The position numbers were made by a program, and so were the translations under genes. Below are positions 5,749-10,369 of a DNA stretch of 10,369 nt, piece after piece. This stretch comes from Bog-756 sp050011635 (GTDB lineage Bacteria > Actinomycetota > Acidimicrobiia > Acidimicrobiales > RAAP-2): NCBI GenBank assembly GCA_050011635.1, contig JBEKIU010000156.1, positions 1-10,369 of the forward strand, written 5' to 3'. The first letter of the stretch is position 1. Each line of letters begins with the position of its first letter. The notes beneath the pieces are model-generated. The model did no database searches. It had not been told where the DNA came from and was given only the letters and a program-made list of their open reading frames with translations.

Positions 5749-5963
5749 GCTCGTACGATCCTCCGTTCGGCTCACACCGCCCGACAGTTCGGCTGGTCAA
5801 CCAATCAGGAAGCGCCTCTCCGACCTACCGCAACTCCGGAGGTCGTCTGGCCAAGAAATCGGGGGCCAGCACAACCAGGTGGATCGTCCGATCGATCATG
5901 TTCGCAACCACCGCCTTCGCCCTCTTCGACCTGGTCCTGTTGGCCACGAGTGGCCACAGCTGA
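5745..5963 (+). CDS. 72-residue single-span membrane protein, translationally coupled
   Basis: A small open frame begins with the ATG at 5745-5747, whose last two bases are the start of the upstream TGA stop (an ATGA overlap). GGAGA at 5731-5735 could serve as ribosome-binding site. The product has a polar, Ser/Gly/Arg-rich N-terminal half (about 1-45, with K37, K38, R45 and R49) and one hydrophobic segment at about 47-67 (IVRSIMFATTAFALFDLVLL), then a five-residue tail. The topology is probably N-terminus in the cytoplasm by the positive-inside rule. I recognise no family. The ATGA coupling suggests roughly matched synthesis with the polytopic membrane protein, and a subunit or regulator of it is a reasonable inference. 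The gene may be missed by annotators because of its size. It ends 36 bases before the convergent methyltransferase gene. Confidence 0.7.
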   Translation: MSSYDPPFGSHRPTVRLVNQSGSASPTYRNSGGRLAKKSGASTTRWIVRSIMFATTAFALFDLVLLATSGHS

Positions 5964-5999
5964 GGGCCGACGACCGGGAACCCGACCGAGGCCGTGGAC

Positions 6000-6746
6000 C
6001 TACACCCGCACCGTCCGCCAGCAGCGGCATCTCATGGGCATCTCCACGATGTCGCCGTCCACCACCGTCCCGGTGACCTGCCGGATGCGGTCCAGCTCCC
6101 GCTCCCTTTCGTCGGGAGCCATGGTGATCATGGAACTGTAGGTACCGGCCAACCCGACCAGCTCATCCCGGCTCATGGGCTTCGACCAGTCGATGACGGA
6201 GCTGTCGAGTTCGGCGAAGGGCGAGAGCGGTGGCAGTTCGAACCGGTGACGGCTGCCCCGGTCCCGCCGATCACCGGGCGAGGGGTCCCGGGTACCGAGC
6301 AGGGCGGCAACCCACTCCACCGACCGGTCGGCCCCGTTCCAGATGACGCCGAGGACGCCCCCGGAGCGGAGCACCCGGCCGAGTTCGGCGACGGTGCGAT
6401 CGGGCTCCATCCAGTGCCACGCCGACGAGACCAAGGTGGCGTCGAGAGCCCCGGCGCGGATCGGGAGCTCCTCGGCCCGGCACCGGAGGGCCGAGACCTG
6501 GGGCGACCGCCGCTTCAGGACCTCCAGCATCCGGGCGTCGGGCTCGAGGGCGATGACCTGGCCGGCGCGCCGGGCGAGCTCGCGGGTGAGGGCGCCGGTG
6601 CCGGCGCCGAGGTCGGCCGCGGTCCCGCACGGCGAGCGAAGGATCCAGTCCACGGCCGACAGCGGAGGGCTGGGCCGGTAGCGGTCGTAGGTTTCGGCCA
6701 CGGATCCGAACGAGGACGCCCGTTGCCCGGCTGGAGACGATGCCAT
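6000..6746 (-). CDS. Class I SAM-dependent methyltransferase
   Basis: A 248-residue soluble protein with a Rossmann-like methyltransferase fold. Motif I is ADLGAGTG (44-51), the acidic residue after strand 2 is E68 in ALEPD, and motif III/IV-like segments follow (ALDATLVSSAWHWM, 100-113, and ELGRVLRSGGVLGVIWN, 121-137). This pattern fits the Methyltransf_11/UbiE-like group, including the N-terminal FGSVAETYDRYRPSPP (13-28) common to a set of actinobacterial small-molecule methyltransferases. The acceptor is not evident. It lies 51 bases downstream of the EF-G2-like gene on the same strand, but TACTGT seven bases before its ATG, with no Shine-Dalgarno site, suggests its own leaderless promoter. 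The C-terminus (EMPMRCRCWRTVRV) has two cysteines close together, with no assigned role. Confidence 0.92.
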   Translation of the reverse strand: MASSPAGQRASSFGSVAETYDRYRPSPPLSAVDWILRSPCGTAADLGAGTGALTRELARRAGQVIALEPDARMLEVLKRRSPQVSALRCRAEELPIRAGALDATLVSSAWHWMEPDRTVAELGRVLRSGGVLGVIWNGADRSVEWVAALLGTRDPSPGDRRDRGSRHRFELPPLSPFAELDSSVIDWSKPMSRDELVGLAGTYSSMITMAPDERERELDRIRQVTGTVVDGDIVEMPMRCRCWRTVRV

Positions 6747-6753
6747 TGATTCG

Positions 6754-6759
6754 ACAGTA
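6754..6759 (-). promoter_or_regulatory. Putative -10 element for leaderless transcription of the methyltransferase
   Basis: Read on the - strand this is TACTGT, matching TANNNT, seven bases before the ATG at 6746. No ribosome-binding site is present. It implies that the gene can be transcribed separately from the upstream EF-G2-like gene. Inferred from pattern and position. Confidence 0.5.
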
Positions 6760-6762
6760 CCG

Positions 6763-6787
6763 GGCCGGCCGCAGCCGCGTGCCGGCC
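6763..6787. repeat. GC-only inverted repeat between the EF-G2-like and methyltransferase genes
   Basis: GGCCGGC (6763-6769) can pair with GCCGGCC (6781-6787) around an 11-base loop. It lies just after the stop of the GTPase gene and just upstream of the putative methyltransferase -10. There is no T-run on either side, so it is at most a weak, U-less terminator. It may be chance in GC-rich DNA. Confidence 0.35.
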
Positions 6788-6797
6788 GCGGTGTGCC

Positions 6798-8936
6798 TCA
6801 TCCCCCCTTGGCCTTGACCATCCTGTCGACCAGGTTCTGTGGCATCACGTCGTAGTGGTCGTGCTCGGCCCGGAACGTTCCCCTTCCCCCGGTGTGGGAG
6901 CGCAGATCGACCGCATAGCGCTGGATCTCGGCGGTGGGAACGAGAGCGATGATCTTCTGCAGTCCACCGTCCAAGGTGTCCGTGCCCTGCACCCGCCCCC
7001 GGCGGGAGTTGAGGTCGCCGAGGACATGACCCTGCATGCTGGCCGGCACCGTCACCTCGAGGTGGGAGATGGGCTCGAGCAGTACCGGAACCGCCTTGGC
7101 CATGGCCTCTTTGAAGGCGAGCGATCCAGCCATCTTGAAGCTCATCTCCGACGAGTCGACCGGATGGTGCTTCCCGTCGAAACACGCCACCTGCACGTCG
7201 ACCACCGGATAGCCGAAGACACCGCCGTTCCCCATGGATTCGACGATCCCCTTCTCGACCGCGGGAATGTACTGCCTCGGGATGGCGCCTCCCACGACCT
7301 GGTCGACGAAGCGGAAGCCCTCCCCGCGCCCGAGCGGCTCGATGCGGATCGAGGCCACCCCGAACTGGCCGTGACCACCGGTCTGCTTCTTGTACTTGCC
7401 CTCCGCCTCGGCCTTGGTGGTGATGGTCTCGCGATAGGGGATGAGCACATCCCCGGTCTCGATCTCCACGCCGAACTTGCGGGCCAGACGCTCGATCGAC
7501 ATGGACAGATGGGTCTCACCCGTGCCCCGCAGGATGGTCTGGTGCGTCTCGTCGACCCGCTCGACGATGAGCGTCGGGTCCTCCTCCTGCAGGCGGTGGA
7601 GCCCGGTCATCAGCTTGTCCTCGTCGCCCTTCGACTTGGGCCTGATGGCGACGGACAGCGCGGTGGGCTCCGGCGGTGGCGACGGCACGAGGACCGGCAC
7701 ACCCTTGGGGGCCAGCGTGTCACCGGTGGCCACGCCGGCCAACTTGGGGGCGGCCACGATGTCGCCTGCCCTGGCCTCGTCGGTGGGCTGCGCCTGCTTG
7801 CCCCGCAGCAGCTGCAGGACGTGGAGCCGTTCGTCGCGGTGGGTGCGGGAGTTGGTGAGGACATTGTCCGGATGGATCGTCCCGGACAGGACCCGCAGGA
7901 GCGAGATGTTGCCCACGTACGGATCGGAGAAGGTCTTGAACACCCGGACCAGCGGCTGGCCGGCCGGGTCGCATGACACCTCCTGCACCGAATCACCCGC
8001 TTGGACCTCGACCGGGGGGCGGACATCGGGTGCGGGACCGATCTCGGCCAGCAGCGAGGCGAGGCGATCGATGCCCACGCCGGTGGCCGCCGATCCACAC
8101 ACGACCGGGAAGACCAGACCCTGGGCCACGCCGGTGGCCAGGGTGGCCTCGAGCTCGGCACTGGAGGGGATGTCCTCTTCGAGGTAGCGCTCCATGAGCT
8201 CGTCGTCACCGACCACGATTCCCTCGACCAGCTGCTCGCGGACCTGGTGCTCGGTCTCGGCCAGGTCGCTCGGGATGGGCCCCGACGTCGGCTTCCCGTC
8301 CTCGTAGATGATGGCCGTATCGGTGAGGAGGTCGGCGATCCCGCGGAAGCCCGTCTCGCCGTCCACCGGCAGTTCCAGTGGCGCGATACCGGCACCGAAT
8401 CGTTCACGGAGGGTGGCCAGGGTTCGGTCGAAGCTGGCCTGGTCCCGGTCGAGCTTGTTGACGAAGACGAGGCGGGGAAGACCCAAGTCCGCGGCCAGGG
8501 CCCAGACGGCCTCGGTCTGCGCCTCGACGCCTTCCACGGCACTCACCACCACGACCACCAGGTCGACGACGGAACACGCCGCCCGCACCTCGCCGAAGAA
8601 GTCGGCGTACCCCGGGGTGTCGATGATGTTGAGCTTGACCTCACCCACCTGGCAGGGGGCGAGGGCCAGCGAGAGCGACATGTGGTACTTGATCTCCTCG
8701 GGCTCGAAGTCGCTCACCGTGGAGCCGTCATCCACCCGGCCCTGCCGGTTGATGGCACCGGTGGCGAAGAGGAGCGCTTCCGCCAAGGTGGTCTTGCCGG
8801 CGCCGTTGTGCCCGACCAGGGCGACATTGCGGATGCCGGTCAACGAAGGGCCGTGCGCACCGTTGTGACCGGGCCGTCCCGGTTTGGCCCGCTCCGAGCC
8901 CGGATGCTCAGCCGTGGCCACGTCGGTCGCACTCAC
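6798..8936 (-). CDS. Elongation factor G-like protein (EF-G2 type translational GTPase)
   Basis: A 712-residue five-domain GTPase at the usual EF-G length. G1 is GHNGAGKTT (42-50), G3 is DTPG (106-109), G4 is NKLD (160-163) and G5 is GSA (281-283). Domain II covers about 325-415. Domain III holds GTGETHLSMSIERL (471-484). Domain IV holds YRETITTKAEAEGKYKKQTG (501-520) and the HPVDSSEMSFK loop (591-601). Domain V holds EPISHLEV (621-628) and GDLNSRRGRV (640-649). GHNGAGKT in place of AHIDAGKT, and EPEEIKYHMSLSLAL (78-92) in place of the RGITI switch I, mark it as the EF-G2/FusA2-like paralogue rather than the housekeeping EF-G. Mycobacterial EF-G2 is reported to bind guanine nucleotides but lack ribosome-dependent GTPase activity, so translocation should not be assumed. 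The GTG start has only a weak upstream GGTGG, so the exact N-terminus is unsure; the roughly 30 residues before the G domain are low-complexity. Confidence 0.93.
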   Translation of the reverse strand: MSATDVATAEHPGSERAKPGRPGHNGAHGPSLTGIRNVALVGHNGAGKTTLAEALLFATGAINRQGRVDDGSTVSDFEPEEIKYHMSLSLALAPCQVGEVKLNIIDTPGYADFFGEVRAACSVVDLVVVVVSAVEGVEAQTEAVWALAADLGLPRLVFVNKLDRDQASFDRTLATLRERFGAGIAPLELPVDGETGFRGIADLLTDTAIIYEDGKPTSGPIPSDLAETEHQVREQLVEGIVVGDDELMERYLEEDIPSSAELEATLATGVAQGLVFPVVCGSAATGVGIDRLASLLAEIGPAPDVRPPVEVQAGDSVQEVSCDPAGQPLVRVFKTFSDPYVGNISLLRVLSGTIHPDNVLTNSRTHRDERLHVLQLLRGKQAQPTDEARAGDIVAAPKLAGVATGDTLAPKGVPVLVPSPPPEPTALSVAIRPKSKGDEDKLMTGLHRLQEEDPTLIVERVDETHQTILRGTGETHLSMSIERLARKFGVEIETGDVLIPYRETITTKAEAEGKYKKQTGGHGQFGVASIRIEPLGRGEGFRFVDQVVGGAIPRQYIPAVEKGIVESMGNGGVFGYPVVDVQVACFDGKHHPVDSSEMSFKMAGSLAFKEAMAKAVPVLLEPISHLEVTVPASMQGHVLGDLNSRRGRVQGTDTLDGGLQKIIALVPTAEIQRYAVDLRSHTGGRGTFRAEHDHYDVMPQNLVDRMVKAKGG

Positions 8937-9091
8937 GACCGGCCACCAGACGGTGTGCAGCGACGGAGCACGGTGCCGTCTCCGTCCTTCCCTCCCTGGG
9001 CGTTCTGTTGCACAACATCACCCCCACTTCACCCTCGGATCCAATCTGACCACAATTTTCGGCCGTGTGCACCTGGCCCGGGGCCGGCTGG
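8937..9091. other. Short non-coding gap upstream of the EF-G2-like gene
   Basis: This 155-bp gap should contain the promoter of the GTPase gene and the 3' end of the membrane-protein transcript, both on the - strand. No convincing TANNNT -10 stands close to the GTG at 8936. A short inverted repeat TGTTG-CA-CAACA occurs at 9006-9017. CTGACCA at 9046-9052 is complementary to TGGTCAG at 9089-9095, which covers the membrane-protein stop codon, and could form a long-range stem. No T-run terminator is seen. Confidence 0.4.
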
Positions 9092-10132
9092 TCAGAGCGG
9101 CCGTTCGGGTGGGACATCGACCGGCAGGGTGGTGTCCGGCAGCTCGGTGTCCTGATGCTCCACACCCGGCGGTTCCGCACGCGGCCGGGTGAGGATGATC
9201 TGCGCCGAGGCCACCAGGAGGATCACAACGGTCACCACCCGCTCACTGGTTGGGATCTCCTCGAACACGGCATAGATCTGGATGCCGATGGCCAGCGCCT
9301 GGGCGATGAGCGCCAGGGCGATGGCCCGCATCCCGGTGACCCGGCGGTCGTCGCCGGCAGGGCTCGGCTTCTGGACCCACGCCGCGGTGGCGATCAGCAA
9401 GGCACCGACCGTCCAGACGAAGTCGTCATGCCTGCCTTGCGCGACACCGCGGGCCGACTGCACGGCGAACTCGGCGTCCCCGATCGACATCGTCACGATG
9501 CCGATCCCGATGAGGATCCACATGCCGTCGGGCTTCCAACCGAGGAGCCCGTAGACGCCGAGGATGGACCCGATGAGGATGACGTCGAGCACCGGATAGG
9601 CGAAACTGACGATCGTGGCCAGCAGCCCCTGGGAGCTGTGGTCCGCCGCCGGCTGCACGACGAGGGCGAATCCGGCGGCCAGCACGACCAGGGTCACGGC
9701 GATCCCGTCCAGCCAGCGGTGGAGCTCGAACCCCTGGACCCGGAACCGGATCAGATAGGCGATGCCCGCGACCGTGAACGGGTACCAGAGGAGCCAGAGG
9801 ACATCGGCGAAGGTGGGGTACGGAACGTGTGACCGCCCCCCGTAGACGATGCTCCATGCCACGCTCCCGATGGACCACGCCACCATGCCCAACCCGAACG
9901 CCAGCCAGGCCTTCCGGGTGCTCGGCTCGTACGCCGCCCGGGCGAGGATCAGCACCGCGGAGGCGGCGATGACCAGATCGTGGAACCACACCTCGTAGAG
10001 GACCGACGGGCCACCGATCCCGAAGAGCTCGTTGACCGCTTCCAGCACGGTGAACATCACGAGTACCGACCACACCCAGACGAACCAGGAGGGCGCGGTG
10101 AACAGCTCCCCCTCGGCATCGACGCGCACCAT
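9092..10132 (-). CDS. Polytopic membrane protein, paralogue of the one at 4666-5748, without output domain
   Basis: A 346-residue membrane protein (from the ATG at 10132) with nine to ten hydrophobic segments, near 17-36, 49-66, 75-97, 106-128, 141-160, 174-196, 203-222, 239-253, 269-289 and 297-314. Landmarks are VPYPTFADVLWLLWYP (103-118), FAYPVLDV (177-184) and IGDAEF (217-222), matching PFPSLADV, LAYPMSDV and VADSSF of the paralogue. The chain ends in an acidic, proline-rich tail (about 317-346) with no GGDEF, EAL, kinase or other output domain. The frame stays open upstream: a GTG at 10300 is possible, but it would overlap the preceding gene by 79 bases, and the extra 56 residues are Arg/Pro-rich, like out-of-frame GC-rich DNA. 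The ATG at 10132 has TACGAT six bases before it, so I prefer it. A sensor or small-molecule-binding role is inferred from the family only. Confidence 0.85.
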   Translation of the reverse strand: MVRVDAEGELFTAPSWFVWVWSVLVMFTVLEAVNELFGIGGPSVLYEVWFHDLVIAASAVLILARAAYEPSTRKAWLAFGLGMVAWSIGSVAWSIVYGGRSHVPYPTFADVLWLLWYPFTVAGIAYLIRFRVQGFELHRWLDGIAVTLVVLAAGFALVVQPAADHSSQGLLATIVSFAYPVLDVILIGSILGVYGLLGWKPDGMWILIGIGIVTMSIGDAEFAVQSARGVAQGRHDDFVWTVGALLIATAAWVQKPSPAGDDRRVTGMRAIALALIAQALAIGIQIYAVFEEIPTSERVVTVVILLVASAQIILTRPRAEPPGVEHQDTELPDTTLPVDVPPERPL

Positions 10133-10138
10133 TTCCGG

Positions 10139-10144
10139 ATCGTA
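10139..10144 (-). promoter_or_regulatory. Putative -10 element for leaderless transcription of the 10132 start
   Basis: On the - strand TACGAT matches TANNNT and ends six bases before the ATG at 10132. It supports that ATG over the GTG at 10300. No Shine-Dalgarno site is present. Confidence 0.5.
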
Positions 10145-10221
10145 GGGCGTGGGTCGGTCGGGGTCGCTCGGCCGCGGTCCGAGGTCTCGGGGTTGCACCC
10201 ACCGGCGATGGCCGGCCCGGG

Positions 10222-10369
10222 TCAGGTCGGCCTCGACCGCTCCCCGAGGCGTCGGAAGGTGTTGACGTAATCGATCACCAGAGCCTCGTGCCCGGCCCAC
10301 TGCTTGCGGGAGCGGGTTCCGTAGGCGCCGGCTCTGGCCACCGTGGTGGGGGCCATCTGGTGGAAGGCC
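10222..10369 (-). CDS. C-terminal fragment of an unrecognised protein (5' end outside window)
   Basis: A reading frame on the - strand enters from the right edge (first whole codon at 10368) and ends at TGA 10224-10222. It gives 48 residues that begin AFHQMAPTTVARAGAYG and end in DYVNTFRRLGERSRPT. The composition is balanced (Tyr, His, Gln, Asn, Phe, Trp and Ile present), unlike the Arg/Pro/Gly-rich overlapping frame, so it looks like a genuine C-terminus. I cannot name a family from this piece. It ends about 90 bases before the preferred ATG of the membrane-protein gene and lies on the same strand, so the two could share a transcript, although the -10-like TACGAT suggests separate initiation. 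Confidence 0.6.
   Translation of the reverse strand, partial: AFHQMAPTTVARAGAYGTRSRKQWAGHEALVIDYVNTFRRLGERSRPT

Noticed and set aside
6855..7976. A 373-residue + strand frame opposite the EF-G2-like gene
   Set aside because: It is a GC-rich antisense shadow, rich in Gly, Arg, His and Asp. The EF-G motifs on the other strand are unambiguous.

Overview
The window is high-GC, gene-dense actinobacterial-type DNA. Evidence is the strong GC bias at third codon positions, an F420-type luciferase-like oxidoreductase, an EF-G2-type translational GTPase, and a mix of Shine-Dalgarno starts and apparently leaderless starts (TANNNT 6 to 8 bases before ATG). An Acidimicrobiia-like or mycobacteria-related lineage would fit, but that is inference. 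I see no rRNA, tRNA, CRISPR array, transposase or phage gene.

Positions 1-3765 (+ strand) are a redox or catabolic gene set: the tail of a cytochrome P450, a 3-hydroxyisobutyrate-dehydrogenase-family enzyme, a dihydrodipicolinate-reductase-like NAD(P) enzyme, a small helical (possibly ferritin-like) protein, and an LLM-class F420-dependent oxidoreductase. The two dehydrogenase genes have strong Shine-Dalgarno sites. The last two genes instead have a -10-like hexamer right in front of their ATG. The substrate cannot be read from sequence.

Positions 3807-5963 hold an XRE-family regulator (- strand) divergent from a two-gene membrane operon (+ strand). About 470 bp separate them. The regulator end carries a perfect 17-bp palindrome and two direct repeats sharing its CTTGT half-site. 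The membrane-gene end is an AT-rich patch (44% G+C over 4441-4660 by my count) with A-tracts. The operon encodes a polytopic membrane protein and, overlapping by ATGA, a 72-residue protein with one membrane segment.

Positions 6000-8936 (- strand) hold an EF-G2-like GTPase followed by a SAM-dependent methyltransferase with its own apparent leaderless promoter. Positions 9092-10132 (- strand) hold a second polytopic membrane protein, clearly related to the one at 4666-5748. Both resemble the membrane sensor region found in front of GGDEF/EAL domains in actinobacteria, but neither has an output domain. The C-terminus of one more unrecognised gene runs off the right edge.

The least ordinary content is the pair of output-less membrane sensor-like paralogues, one coupled to a tiny membrane protein and facing an XRE regulator across an operator-like control region. 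No function for this set is established here.
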